A stretch of 64,000 nt of DNA from Candidatus Woesearchaeota archaeon (GTDB taxonomy: Archaea; Nanobdellota; Nanobdellia; Woesearchaeales; UBA525), in contig JAPPOH010000002.1 of the NCBI GenBank assembly GCA_028818155.1, forward strand, positions 1-64,000, given 5' to 3'. Numbering within the stretch: the stretch's first letter is position 1; every line of letters starts with the position of its first letter. The translations under genes were made by a program, and so were the position numbers. Positions 9,245 to 18,322 of this stretch are shown here, in pieces. The notes below the pieces were generated by a model that searched no databases, was not told the DNA's origin, and was given only the letters and a program-made list of their open reading frames with translations.

Positions 9245-10234
9245 ATGAGCAAGAATATCCTCCTGTGCCTTGGAACAGTGCTCCTCCTTCTGGGAGTGCT
9301 CGAACTCACCGCAGGGTTCCTTGTCCACAAGGATACCACAATCGAAGTCACGCCACTGTTCAACGTGGCGCACGATGAACATCTCGGGTACACGCTCCAC
9401 AAGAATGCGGCACACACAGCGACACTCGCCCGCGAGGATGGCAGCATCTGCTATAACGTCACGTACACAACAGACGAACACGGCAGGAGAATCGTGCCAC
9501 AAACGGAAGGAGAGCAGCACCTGCTCATCTTCGGAGGCTCCGTTGCATACGGACAAGGACTCCAGGACCAGGACACCCTCCAGTACCATCTCGCACGACA
9601 CCTCCCCGCTATCGTCTCGAATTACGCAGTCCACGGGTATGGACCATCGCATGCGCTCGCACAGATTGACGCAGGTGTTCCTGCATCTGATGCGGCACTC
9701 TTTTTCTTCATCCCCGCGCACGTCAACAGGGTGGTTGGCAACACGCTCGCGTGGTGGCTCTATGACTCGCCATACTATTATCTTGTGAACGATGAGCTCC
9801 GCCGTGATGGCTCGTTCAGGACTGGGCGCCCCGTCCGAACGCGAGTGTATGAACGGTTCCTCTGGGTGAAAGAACGAAGCAACTTCTTACAGGTTGCGAA
9901 CGTCAACCTCCCACTCTGGGCAACGAAGGATGATGTGGAGGTGACTGCTGCTGTGCTCGCCGCAGCAAAGGTATCGTACGAAGCACAAACGAATGGCACG
10001 TTCATCGTGGTCTTTCACCCGGAATGGAACCGAACACAGGATAAGAGAGGGTACACTGCGTTCACCCACGCATTCGCAGCGCACAATGTCACTGTACTCG
10101 ATTACTCAGACTATCCATACACTGATGACAAGATCATTCCGTGTGATAACCATCCGAATGGTGTGTTAAACAAGGAACTCGCTGCATTGATTGCAGACGA
10201 TCCTCTGGTTCTTTCCTTAAAGAAAGATTCTTAA
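9245..10234 (+). CDS. membrane-anchored SGNH/GDSL-like hydrolase
   Basis: N-terminal TM, LLIFGGSVAYGQGLQDQDTL (block I-like), CDNHPNGVLNKELA (D..H-like block). Confidence 0.55.
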   Translation: MSKNILLCLGTVLLLLGVLELTAGFLVHKDTTIEVTPLFNVAHDEHLGYTLHKNAAHTATLAREDGSICYNVTYTTDEHGRRIVPQTEGEQHLLIFGGSVAYGQGLQDQDTLQYHLARHLPAIVSNYAVHGYGPSHALAQIDAGVPASDAALFFFIPAHVNRVVGNTLAWWLYDSPYYYLVNDELRRDGSFRTGRPVRTRVYERFLWVKERSNFLQVANVNLPLWATKDDVEVTAAVLAAAKVSYEAQTNGTFIVVFHPEWNRTQDKRGYTAFTHAFAAHNVTVLDYSDYPYTDDKIIPCDNHPNGVLNKELAALIADDPLVLSLKKDS

Positions 10235-10256
10235 GGATACATGCGTTCCTGCACAT

Positions 10257-10517
10257 ATGAGTAGACATCGTAGTGCGATTGTTGTTTCTTCACGAGATGG
10301 AATGGTGACGCAGGCACGACACTGGTATGCACAACTGTACTTGGAAAGTAGGCGTGATTGCGAATTGTGGCTGACACCGTATAGATTTAGCCCGTCATCG
10401 AATACTGTTGAAGCACACAGAGACATTGAGACCGAGGCAGGCCACAAAGACCAGTACGGACATAAAAGTGCGGTTTTTCTTGCATTCAGAAAACTTGCAC
10501 CTCAGGTATTTCGTTAG
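10257..10517 (+). CDS. hypothetical small protein
   Basis: Open frame of 86 codons in a gap; no recognised motif. Confidence 0.3.
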   Translation: MSRHRSAIVVSSRDGMVTQARHWYAQLYLESRRDCELWLTPYRFSPSSNTVEAHRDIETEAGHKDQYGHKSAVFLAFRKLAPQVFR

Positions 10518-10580
10518 ACTTCTTTGTACGACGATCTCTCGACCACAATGTTTAAATACAGTCTTCCTCGGTAGTAACGT

Positions 10581-12008
10581 GTGCGTGGACAGTGGATCAT
10601 CGGTTGTTTTCTCCTTCTCCTACTTTGTCCGCTCGCGTATAGCGCATCCTTTGGCATTGGTGTGGAGCCAACGAAGAACGAGATCATCAGGAATGAGACT
10701 GCAACCTATAATGTGACTGTCACGAACTTCGAGCAGAACGATGCAAAGTTCCAAATCTACACGGTTGATCCAAAGTGGCAAGTCGCGACAGAGCCGAACA
10801 ACCCGAGCATCCTTGCAGTAGAGAAAGGATCATTCACACTCTTCTTACGACCAACAGCATCATCTGATCTCGGAACACAAGGCGTCTCAGTCACCTTCAA
10901 AGACATCAACTCAGGAGGTCTTATTCGCAAGAGCATTGTGCTTAATCTGAGATCAGGAAACACCTTGTATGGTGAATACACGCCAACAGTCACGTTGGAT
11001 GTGAATATGCCGTACGAGCTTGACCCGCGAGAGGAGATTCCCCTCCAACTAGAGCTCCGCAATCGAAATGCACTCAACATTACAAACATGACGATCCTCC
11101 TGGAATCGCCACACTTCAGTAAGACTGCATCTGTCCGTCTCGCACCACTCTCTGAGAAGACCGTTGACTTGAGCGGGTTGCGTATTGACCCGTTAACAAC
11201 ACCTGATGAGGCAGAGTTCTCTATCAGCCTGTACTACAACGGCGAAACGGTCAACAGACTCGAGAAGAATTACAGAATCAAGGAATACACTCGTGTGCAG
11301 GAGCACATCACAGAGAAATCGTTCTTCTTCAAGACAACGAAAACAGTAACGGTAACCAATGAGGGGAACGTGGACAACACTGCTGTCATCACCATCCCAA
11401 GCGGTTTCTTCAAGAGTCTCTTTGTCGGCTCGTCACTTGACCACGACAGAACGCTGAGCGAGGGAGAGCGCGTCCTCTTATGGAAGATTCCCCTTTCACC
11501 GAATGAGACGCGTGTCTTTACGTACTCAGTGAACTACCGCATTATTATTTTGTTGTTGTTGCTTGCTGCAGCAGGATGGATTGCGTATATGATGCTGCGG
11601 AGTCCTGTGATTGTATTGAAGGAGGCGGTAGGGATCGCGAAGCCTGATGGCATGTCGCGCGTGAAAGTCCGTATCTTCATTAAGAACAGGAGCGCACGAC
11701 TTGTACGGGGCATTCATGTGTTGGATAAGGTGCCCTCGCTCGCCGAAGTGCTGAAGACGGACTCCCCTGGAAGTATGCCGCCGAGCAAGATTGCAGTTTC
11801 AGAAAAGCAAGGGACGCTGTTGCGCTGGCAATTAGATGTGCTCGAGCCGTATGAAGAGCGGGTCTTGACGTATCAGGCGCGCAGTAAGCTGAAGATTATT
11901 GGCAAGATGTCCCTTCCCAGATCAAAGGTGAAGTTCACCGCAGAGGGGAAGGAGCGGGTTGTGTATTCGAACAACTTGGAGCTTGTTGAGAAGTTCCGGG
12001 ATAGATAG
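10581..12008 (+). CDS. secreted, membrane-anchored archaeal protein with repeated beta-sandwich/CARDB-like domains
   Basis: GTG start, signal peptide IIGCFLLLLLCPLAYSA, NETATYNVTVTNFEQN repeats, C-terminal TM. Confidence 0.65.
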   Translation: MRGQWIIGCFLLLLLCPLAYSASFGIGVEPTKNEIIRNETATYNVTVTNFEQNDAKFQIYTVDPKWQVATEPNNPSILAVEKGSFTLFLRPTASSDLGTQGVSVTFKDINSGGLIRKSIVLNLRSGNTLYGEYTPTVTLDVNMPYELDPREEIPLQLELRNRNALNITNMTILLESPHFSKTASVRLAPLSEKTVDLSGLRIDPLTTPDEAEFSISLYYNGETVNRLEKNYRIKEYTRVQEHITEKSFFFKTTKTVTVTNEGNVDNTAVITIPSGFFKSLFVGSSLDHDRTLSEGERVLLWKIPLSPNETRVFTYSVNYRIIILLLLLAAAGWIAYMMLRSPVIVLKEAVGIAKPDGMSRVKVRIFIKNRSARLVRGIHVLDKVPSLAEVLKTDSPGSMPPSKIAVSEKQGTLLRWQLDVLEPYEERVLTYQARSKLKIIGKMSLPRSKVKFTAEGKERVVYSNNLELVEKFRDR

Positions 12009-12105
12009 TTTTCCTACTCATGGATCCTCCACCTCGTGAAGTGCAAGCACATGCTGTTACACGAGTTGGTTTTCTTGTCCCATAGTCCAAAGACAAGTTA
12101 TCTGG

Positions 12106-12468
12106 GTGCTGCGGGGGCACGACGTGAATTTGGAAATTAACTGGTCAAACGAGCAGGATATCGGCACGCCTCATGTGCCTATCGAGACGCTCTGTGATAT
12201 CCACTTACGGCATGTATCTCCTGCTCTGGTGAGAATGGGCAAAGATGGAAGACAGCCGAACAGGTATTTGCTGCACCTCGCACGGTTTATCAGTGAGTCG
12301 CTCGGTCCATCGCTTGCATCGCTGGGAACAACGAAGTGTGAACGTCGCTCTGCTGCGTATCTTAGTGAGCGATATAGGAAACTTTTCCCTGATTTGCATA
12401 GTCGATACCCGAACGTTTATATAGAGGATTCTGTCCTCGGTGACTACCCCTCTGTAGCTCAACGGTAG
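12106..12468 (+). CDS. hypothetical protein (stop codon lies inside tRNA-Tyr)
   Basis: Open frame with protein-like composition, but overlaps the tRNA promoter and D-loop. Confidence 0.3.
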   Translation: MLRGHDVNLEINWSNEQDIGTPHVPIETLCDIHLRHVSPALVRMGKDGRQPNRYLLHLARFISESLGPSLASLGTTKCERRSAAYLSERYRKLFPDLHSRYPNVYIEDSVLGDYPSVAQR

Positions 12469-12572
12469 AGCGTTCGGTTGTAGATGAGTCGTGCTGAGAC
12501 GGTCTGATGACCAGCTGTGATGCACGATCAGCCGATCCCGAAAGGTTGCTGGTTCAAATCCGGCCGGAGGGA
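12448..12572 (+). tRNA. tRNA-Tyr (GTA) with 53-nt intron at 37/38 (12484..12536)
   Basis: Acceptor CCCTCTG/CGGAGGG, D arm GCTC/GAGC, anticodon stem TTCGG/CCGAA, T arm GCTGG-TTCAAAT-CCGGC; intron helix GTCGTGC/GCACGAT; TATA at ~12415. Confidence 0.88.
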
Positions 12573-12715
12573 CGTTTCCCCATTTTGTCGACGAGAAAAT
12601 AGCTCGGATTCCGGAAGTCTCCCACGGATTTGAACCAAAAAGGGCCTTCCCAAGTCGAATGCTAAGCCTGCAGTTGGTATCCGAACCCTATTCCACTATA
12701 ATCCGAAAGGGACTT

Positions 12716-13171
12716 CTATTCAAATCTATAAACGAGTGATCCTTCTGGCTTTGATAATTTTCGTGTTTTTGCTAGTTCTTCCAATCTCGTATCTCGTAAT
12801 TGCTCAGAAATTCCAGTTTCTAGAACGCCTATCTGTGTCCTCGTCCACACAACTCCATCACGCTGTTGATTGCCATGGTAGCCATAGAAAACACCAAAAC
12901 ATGATTTGTCCGGTTCTTGCCTTGCCGCAGCAGTTTCAGCGGAGACGTTTCTCTGTACTACGTAAGAGGTGAGGACCTTGCTTGTGATACCTGATAATGT
13001 ATCTTCGAATTGATCTAGGCCTATAAGTTTATGCGGCTTGCCAGCTTCTATCTCAGTTTCTACTGTCCATACAAGATATTCTTCAGGCACTCTCCACATG
13101 ATTTGCTCTTCACAGTTTCCAAATTCTTCTCTTGCTGCAAGAACAAATGCATCAAACTCTGAATGAGCCAT
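12716..13171 (-). CDS. orphan hypothetical protein
   Basis: 151-aa ORF with TATA (CATTTAAAC) about 25 nt upstream of ATG. Confidence 0.5.
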   Translation of the reverse strand: MAHSEFDAFVLAAREEFGNCEEQIMWRVPEEYLVWTVETEIEAGKPHKLIGLDQFEDTLSGITSKVLTSYVVQRNVSAETAAARQEPDKSCFGVFYGYHGNQQRDGVVWTRTQIGVLETGISEQLRDTRLEELAKTRKLSKPEGSLVYRFE

Positions 13172-13220
13172 TCTCTGAGAAAACTCGACCAGTTTAAATG
13201 TATTCTCTTTTCAGTGAGAA

Positions 13221-13260
13221 TTCAAGGATCCCTGCTTAGGGGCCCATTTTTGGCAAGTCA
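13221..13260. repeat. imperfect repeat copy A flanking the TA module
   Basis: TTCAAGGATCCCTGCTTAGGGGCCCATTTTTGG; resembles copy B. Confidence 0.4.
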
Positions 13261-13311
13261 CGGCCGGAAATCGAAAACTATATAAATTACAACATTGTAA
13301 GTATTGCACAT

Positions 13312-13509
13312 ATGGCACAAATGATGACAAAAAGGATTCCTGTCTCGGAGCAACGTTGGAAGGAGCTCGGACAAATGAAGCAAGCAGGACAGTCGTATGA
13401 CGAACTGCTTGAAAAGCTTATGCAGGCCCATAACAGGCAAGAACTTGCTGCACGTGCGCAAGCAGCAGAACAAGGGAAAGGTACGTGGCACTCATTGGAG
13501 AGTGTCTAA
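13312..13509 (+). CDS. antitoxin (RelB/VapB-like small protein)
   Basis: 65 aa, MTKRIPVSEQRWKELGQMKQAGQSYDELLEKLM; adjacent to RelE-like ORF; TATA CTATATAAATT upstream. Confidence 0.65.
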   Translation: MAQMMTKRIPVSEQRWKELGQMKQAGQSYDELLEKLMQAHNRQELAARAQAAEQGKGTWHSLESV

Positions 13510-13794
13510 ATGTCTTACAGCGTTGTTGTTTCTGATGATGCACGTGATTTTCTCCGAGCGTTAGATGTAAAGAGTAAAAGAGTTTGTAAGAAGAATCTTG
13601 GGAAACTCTCTTGCCCCTATCCAGGACGTGGATCTGGTGATAAAGAGAGATTGGTTGTCGATGGCAAGGAAATGTATCGATTACACATTGGCAGGACCTA
13701 TACAGCATTCTACAGCATCGACGAGGGGGACAAGATGGTGCGTGTGCTCGAAGTGCTCTCCATCAAAGCGGCGCATAAGAAATACGGCTTCTAG
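13510..13794 (+). CDS. RelE/ParE-family toxin
   Basis: MSYSVVVSDDARDFLRALD...MYRLHIGRTYTAFYSIDEGDKMVRVLEVLSIKAAHKKYGF. Confidence 0.75.
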   Translation: MSYSVVVSDDARDFLRALDVKSKRVCKKNLGKLSCPYPGRGSGDKERLVVDGKEMYRLHIGRTYTAFYSIDEGDKMVRVLEVLSIKAAHKKYGF

Positions 13795-13820
13795 GATTCC
13801 CCTTAGAGGCCCAAAAAGGG
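13789..13820. repeat. imperfect repeat copy B overlapping the relE stop codon
   Basis: TTCTAGGATTCCCCTTAGAGGCCCAAAAAGGG; resembles copy A 568 bp upstream. Confidence 0.4.
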
Positions 13821-13852
13821 TCAGTTCTGGACGAAGAGACAGTCGTGCATTG

Positions 13853-14908
13853 TTACACAACGAAGACGGGAGCAAATCCTGTTCCTGGGTGGTCTCTGTT
13901 TGTTTTCTCTCCAATGTATGTTCGAGCACAACACAATTGTGGTTTTCCATTCAGAACAAAGACGCGAATATCATAATTCATATTGCCAGAAGCGGTTGTT
14001 GGCGCTTGTACGTATGCTTGCGCAATCGAACCTGGGGGTGCTGTTGTGGGGTGCATATCGACTCCTTTTCCCCCGTAGGAAGAGGGTGGCTTGACGATAA
14101 ATCCACTAAGAGAAGGGAGATCGGTCGCGTACGCAGTATGTGGCACGATATCTGGGAATTCTTTGCAGAGAAGAATGAGCCCACGTTTGTCTCCCAGAAA
14201 CCAAAGCGAAGGCTCGGGACTAAACTGTGCGCGTTTATATGCGTCTGTCAGAGGTGCAAGACCTTTCCTCGGATCGGCCTCCCAATCGTGGAGTGTTACA
14301 CGCGAGTATACTTTAGTTCCGTTGACGAGGCGGAGATCTCTTGCATCTTGTATTTCTGCTCCAATTCCTCTCTCTTTGAGCAGCGCTTGAAAATACAAAA
14401 TCTCAGGATGGGTGATTTGACTGCGGGGGTTGACGTCTGTGATGACCACACTATCTCCTTTGGTGAAGGCAAAGGAATTGACAAGCGCTTCTTCGAAGTG
14501 AGCGACATCAACAGTAGGGAATGGGCTATTGAGATGTTCATTGTAGAGTTGTGTGAACCGCGCATAGAAGCTCACCATGCCTGGAGGGAGCACCATGTAT
14601 TCGATCAGTTTCGGCCCCTGGGGAGTGAGGTGGTAATCAAATGCGCCTACTGTTATGTTTGGGAACGCTCTCCGAAGAAAATCTGGGACGTTTTCGAGTA
14701 GGGGCTCCTGAAAAGATGGCTCCTGTACGCGAGAGAGGAGTCGTTCTGTGCAGGAGAAGAGGGAATCTCTGTCGCTCGTTGTGATAACGACAGGTACAGC
14801 GCTCACTTGTATAGGGATAGTCCCTTCGCTGAAGTAAAGTTCACTCTCGAGTCTCTCTTCGAGTGCCTCAAATGGTGGTTGTGCCTCCATCACACTTGCT
14901 TGTCTCAT
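13853..14908 (-). CDS. ATP-grasp-like protein
   Basis: GFIVKPPSSYGGKGVDMHP, YDIRVFVLNGKPQLCCARTYIGEKTNRDHPGTGFAPV. Confidence 0.55.
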   Translation of the reverse strand: MRQASVMEAQPPFEALEERLESELYFSEGTIPIQVSAVPVVITTSDRDSLFSCTERLLSRVQEPSFQEPLLENVPDFLRRAFPNITVGAFDYHLTPQGPKLIEYMVLPPGMVSFYARFTQLYNEHLNSPFPTVDVAHFEEALVNSFAFTKGDSVVITDVNPRSQITHPEILYFQALLKERGIGAEIQDARDLRLVNGTKVYSRVTLHDWEADPRKGLAPLTDAYKRAQFSPEPSLWFLGDKRGLILLCKEFPDIVPHTAYATDLPSLSGFIVKPPSSYGGKGVDMHPTTAPPGSIAQAYVQAPTTASGNMNYDIRVFVLNGKPQLCCARTYIGEKTNRDHPGTGFAPVFVV

Positions 14909-14983
14909 AGAGAGCCCCCTGCTGCCTCAAGTGCAAGCGTGTGTGTATCGCGAAGAATTGGGACTGGTAGTTTCTTCATGATT

Positions 14984-15391
14984 CTAGCCTTCGTACTGAT
15001 TCAATCTTTGCTCTAGGTGGGATACTTGTTTCCGAAGTCCGGTTATTTCCGTCTGCTGTCCGCTTATGACGAGCTGCTGTCCATTGATTTCCAACCGCTT
15101 TTTTCTATCCTCTCGCCTGTGTGCTCCGAATGTTGCAAGCATGCCGAAGAATGAACCCCACACTACTACGTCCCCTGCAGGCGAATGGAAAAAATCGTCT
15201 ATAGACCCAACTAGTTTGTACCATGCCGAAGAACCAGTTGTATGGGGATGTTCGTGACTGTGGTGATGATTCATTTGATCGGCCACTACATATGTCCTAA
15301 GAACTGCATCTCCTATGTAGTGAGTTGCCATTATTCCTGCTGCAAGAGTAGGTAGTACGTATTTCGTCATCACGCCTTTGTAATTTCTCAT
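14984..15391 (-). CDS. small membrane protein with His-rich loop (HHHSHEHPHTT)
   Basis: TATA at ~15413-15423 places a leaderless start at the internal ATG 15391; two TM segments flank MNHHHSHEHPHTTGSS. Confidence 0.55.
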   Translation of the reverse strand: MRNYKGVMTKYVLPTLAAGIMATHYIGDAVLRTYVVADQMNHHHSHEHPHTTGSSAWYKLVGSIDDFFHSPAGDVVVWGSFFGMLATFGAHRREDRKKRLEINGQQLVISGQQTEITGLRKQVSHLEQRLNQYEG

Positions 15392-15430
15392 GGTGCTAGG
15401 CGAGAGCTCATTGGTATTTATAAACATTAG

Positions 15431-15450
15431 TGATAATAATTCTCAATAAG
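15431..15450 (-). promoter_or_regulatory. putative metal-regulator operator, site 1 (CTTATTGAGAATTATTATCA)
   Basis: Shares CTTATTGAGAAT and a TCA at the same offset with the znuA/fur intergenic region. Confidence 0.5.
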
Positions 15451-15489
15451 AAAGGTGGATTTTCGTCGCTCTTTAGTTCAACGAAGGGA

Positions 15490-16419
15490 TTACCCAAGCT
15501 GCTTCACGAAGTGAACGATGTTCGTTTTCGTGTCTTGCCACGTATTCTTTCGCGTCTGCAACTTCCGGAGTTTGTAGAGGAGAGAGAACTTCTCGAAGGG
15601 CGTCAGACCGCCGATGAACACGAGCTTTGTTCTCCTCGTCTTCCCAGTGGGTTCGATAGTAGTAAGCCCCGTCGCGTACCCGTACTGGAGTGTGCCTTTC
15701 GGAGTATTCACAACGCCTTTTGCGCGCCGTATACTTGGCGGCAGTTCTTGCACGAGTTCCTCAAACCCTTGCTTGTTGATAGGTGCACTTGTTTCGTAGC
15801 AGAGCGTCCCTCCAGTATGCGTCACCCGCTTTGTCGTGTGCTTTGGCCTGTCGATGTTCGGAAGTTTCAGTAACGCGCCGTACTTCACTGCGCCTTGGGT
15901 TGTGACAACAATGGTTGCCTTGCTGTTTTGTTCCCTGACACGCTTCTTCAGTAGCGTTATCTCATTCTTGGATACAAGATCCTTCTTGTTCAGCACAATA
16001 AGATTCGCATGTGCTACTTGCCGCTTTGTTTCATCATCAAGTTCTGGTGCTTTGCTGAACCGATATGCATCGAGAACAGTGATAATCCCTTTGAGCTGCA
16101 CATCTGTTTGTTCGGTGAGTTCAATAATTGGTTCGATGTGTGCAACACCCGTTGTTTCAAGAAGGAGTGTATCGTATTTGCCGCTGAGTTCTTTGATCTG
16201 CGCAATGAGATCCTTTCCTTTATTGCAGCAGATGCAGCCTCCTGCGACTTGTTTAACTTCCTGTGCATTCTTCCCAACAAGCGTGTCGTCAATGCTCAAC
16301 GTTGCAAATTCGTTGATGATAACTGCAAGTTTCTTTGGTGTTGTTGCCAGCAAATGCTTAAGGAGCGTGGTTTTGCCGCTGCCAAGGAAACCAGTAAGGA
16401 TAAAGAGTTCAGATGTCAT
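15490..16419 (-). CDS. G3E-family GTPase (CobW/YjiA-like metal chaperone)
   Basis: LFILTGFLGSGKTTLLKHLL Walker A, GGCICC metal motif, LLLETTGVAHIEPI, VLNKKDL. Confidence 0.88.
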   Translation of the reverse strand: MTSELFILTGFLGSGKTTLLKHLLATTPKKLAVIINEFATLSIDDTLVGKNAQEVKQVAGGCICCNKGKDLIAQIKELSGKYDTLLLETTGVAHIEPIIELTEQTDVQLKGIITVLDAYRFSKAPELDDETKRQVAHANLIVLNKKDLVSKNEITLLKKRVREQNSKATIVVTTQGAVKYGALLKLPNIDRPKHTTKRVTHTGGTLCYETSAPINKQGFEELVQELPPSIRRAKGVVNTPKGTLQYGYATGLTTIEPTGKTRRTKLVFIGGLTPFEKFSLLYKLRKLQTRKNTWQDTKTNIVHFVKQLG

Positions 16420-16750
16420 TGTATGAGAGCTTGTGTGATTTTTTCTTCGCCCACTCCATTGCCTCGTTTGCCCACACAATGAGGATTGCGGCGATGTAGA
16501 ATTGTGGTGGGAACTGGATGTACGCAAAAGCAACAACCATCAGTGCGAGCGCAAGTTTTCGCTGACATGTGAAGCAGGAGATGCTGTGTGCAAACATGAA
16601 CAAAACTCTGTAGACTAAGTACACGATCGCCGCTATCTTGATGAACTTTGGCAGTCCATACCAGCTCAGGATCAGTGCGAGCGTGATGACTGAGTACACG
16701 AAGTATCTGAACCATGGCCGCGAGTCTTCAAATTCTTCGTATGCTGGCAT
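16409..16750 (-). CDS. small integral membrane protein
   Basis: MPAYEEFEDSRPWFRYFVYSVITLALILSWY, 3-4 TM; overlaps start of CobW gene. Confidence 0.5.
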   Translation of the reverse strand: MPAYEEFEDSRPWFRYFVYSVITLALILSWYGLPKFIKIAAIVYLVYRVLFMFAHSISCFTCQRKLALALMVVAFAYIQFPPQFYIAAILIVWANEAMEWAKKKSHKLSYNDI

Positions 16751-16825
16751 TGTAGTCGTTTCCTGTCTTTTCCTTCGATCTTTGGACGTAGATAGCGTCA
16801 TTTTGCTGTTACTTTTAAATGTTAT

Positions 16826-16845
16826 TGATTTCTAGTCTCGATAAG
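16826..16845 (-). promoter_or_regulatory. putative metal-regulator operator, site 3 (CTTATCGAGACTAGAAATCA)
   Basis: 10/12 match to CTTATTGAGAAT plus conserved TCA; 5' of a TATA (CATTTAAAAG) at ~16811-16822. Confidence 0.45.
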
Positions 16846-16848
16846 GAG

Positions 16849-17691
16849 CTATGCCTGCGCAGTTCCTGTGCGCTTTACAGCGAGCGTCCCAAGGAACAGC
16901 GCGCAGAGCACGAGTACGATCGTCCCACCAGGTGGGATGTCTGCATAAAATGCGATGAACGTTCCAAGTAGGACTGCAACAACACTCGTCGCAGACGCAA
17001 TCACAAGCGTACTTTTGAAGGAACGTGAGAAGCGCAGGCTGATCAGTGCAGGTATAACAAGAAGTGAAGAGACAAGCAGAATACCGACTGCGCGGATTGC
17101 AATGATAACGGTAACTGCGGTGAGTACTGCAAACACATAGTTGACGAGTGTTACATTGATACCGTTTGTTTGCGCAACCGCAGAACTGAACGTGATAAAG
17201 ACAAGTCGCTTGTAGAGCACAATGACTGTTCCCACAACGAGCACGAAAATAGTAGCGATAAGCACGATGTCAGTTATGCTGAGCGCGAGAATGCTCCCAA
17301 TAAGAAAACTGAAGAGATTCACACTGAACCCTTTCACAGCGCCGATGATAACAACAGCAAGTCCCACGCCGAACGAGAGGATCACTGCAGTAGCCGCATC
17401 ACCATAGATACGTGCTTTCTGAATGAGTCGCTGCACAAACAGCGCGCCCAGCACTGCAATCCCGAGTGCTGCGTATAAAGGATTCACGCCAAAGAGCATC
17501 CCAACAGCGATACCGCCGAACGAGAGATGCGCAAGCCCATCGCCAAGTAATGAGAGCCGATTGAGTACGAGAAAGACGCCGATGACAGCGCACGTAATAC
17601 CAATGAGTATGCCGCCGAGCAGCGCGCGCTGCATAAATTCGTAGTGGAGGAACTCAAGGACGATGGTGATGCACCTCGAATTGCTCCCCAT
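16849..17691 (-). CDS. znuB: zinc/manganese ABC transporter permease (ZnuB-like)
   Basis: FMQRALLGGILIGITCAVIGVFLVLNRLSLLGDGLAHLSFGGIAVG; start position uncertain (ATG 17691 or 17634). Confidence 0.88.
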   Translation of the reverse strand: MGSNSRCITIVLEFLHYEFMQRALLGGILIGITCAVIGVFLVLNRLSLLGDGLAHLSFGGIAVGMLFGVNPLYAALGIAVLGALFVQRLIQKARIYGDAATAVILSFGVGLAVVIIGAVKGFSVNLFSFLIGSILALSITDIVLIATIFVLVVGTVIVLYKRLVFITFSSAVAQTNGINVTLVNYVFAVLTAVTVIIAIRAVGILLVSSLLVIPALISLRFSRSFKSTLVIASATSVVAVLLGTFIAFYADIPPGGTIVLVLCALFLGTLAVKRTGTAQA

Positions 17692-18322
17692 ACACCTTCT
17701 GTAAGAGTTTCCGTGTTTCTTTTGGAGCTCCCGTGCAGCAGATGTTTCTGTTGAGACAAATGACACGCTTCACACGAGTAGAGACGAGGCCCACATCGTG
17801 TGTGATGAGAATAATTGCGACACGCTGCCGCTCGTTCAACTCCTTGAGCATCTTGTAGAAGTTCTCTTTTCCTTGCACGTCGACGCCGACTTCTGGCTCG
17901 TCAAGAATGAGGAGCTTCGGATCTGCGAGCAGGGAGAGCGCCATAAGAACGCGTTGTTGCTGGCCACCTGACAAGTCGGCGAAGCGCTGTTGCATGAACG
18001 TCGTTATGCCGAGCGTCTTCACAAGGTGGCGTTTCTTCTTGCTTGGTCGCAGCGAGAGTATCTCATCGACCGTTCCTGGAAAGCCCTGAGTTATTTCGAG
18101 TCGCTGTGGAACGTAGCCCACATCACATTGTGCTGCGCGCGTTACAGTTCCTTTCGTTGGTGCAAGGAGGCCGACAAGAATTTTTGCGAGTGTGGTTTTT
18201 CCTGAGCCATTTGGCCCGATAAGGCCAATAAAATCTCCTTTCCGAATGTGCAGCGAGATATTCTCGAGCGCGAGATCCCCTCCATAAGAGAAGCTGATAC
18301 CCTTTGCCTCAACGAGCTTCAT
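17654..18322 (-). CDS. znuC: zinc/manganese ABC transporter ATP-binding protein (ZnuC-like)
   Basis: GLIGPNGSGKTTLAKIL, LSGGQQQRVLMAL, LLILDEPEVGVD. Confidence 0.9.
   Translation of the reverse strand: MKLVEAKGISFSYGGDLALENISLHIRKGDFIGLIGPNGSGKTTLAKILVGLLAPTKGTVTRAAQCDVGYVPQRLEITQGFPGTVDEILSLRPSKKKRHLVKTLGITTFMQQRFADLSGGQQQRVLMALSLLADPKLLILDEPEVGVDVQGKENFYKMLKELNERQRVAIILITHDVGLVSTRVKRVICLNRNICCTGAPKETRKLLQKVYGEQFEVHHHRP

Noticed and set aside
12606-12714. Minus-strand tRNA-like sequence (GGTTCAAATCC...; ends GAAGTC/GACTTC)
   Set aside because: T stem and acceptor cannot be paired consistently in one cloverleaf; possibly a decayed tRNA but not supportable as a gene
13598-14701. 367-aa plus-strand ORF across relE and the ATP-grasp gene
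   Set aside because: Out of frame with RelE and antisense to the ATP-grasp motifs; no coherent protein signal
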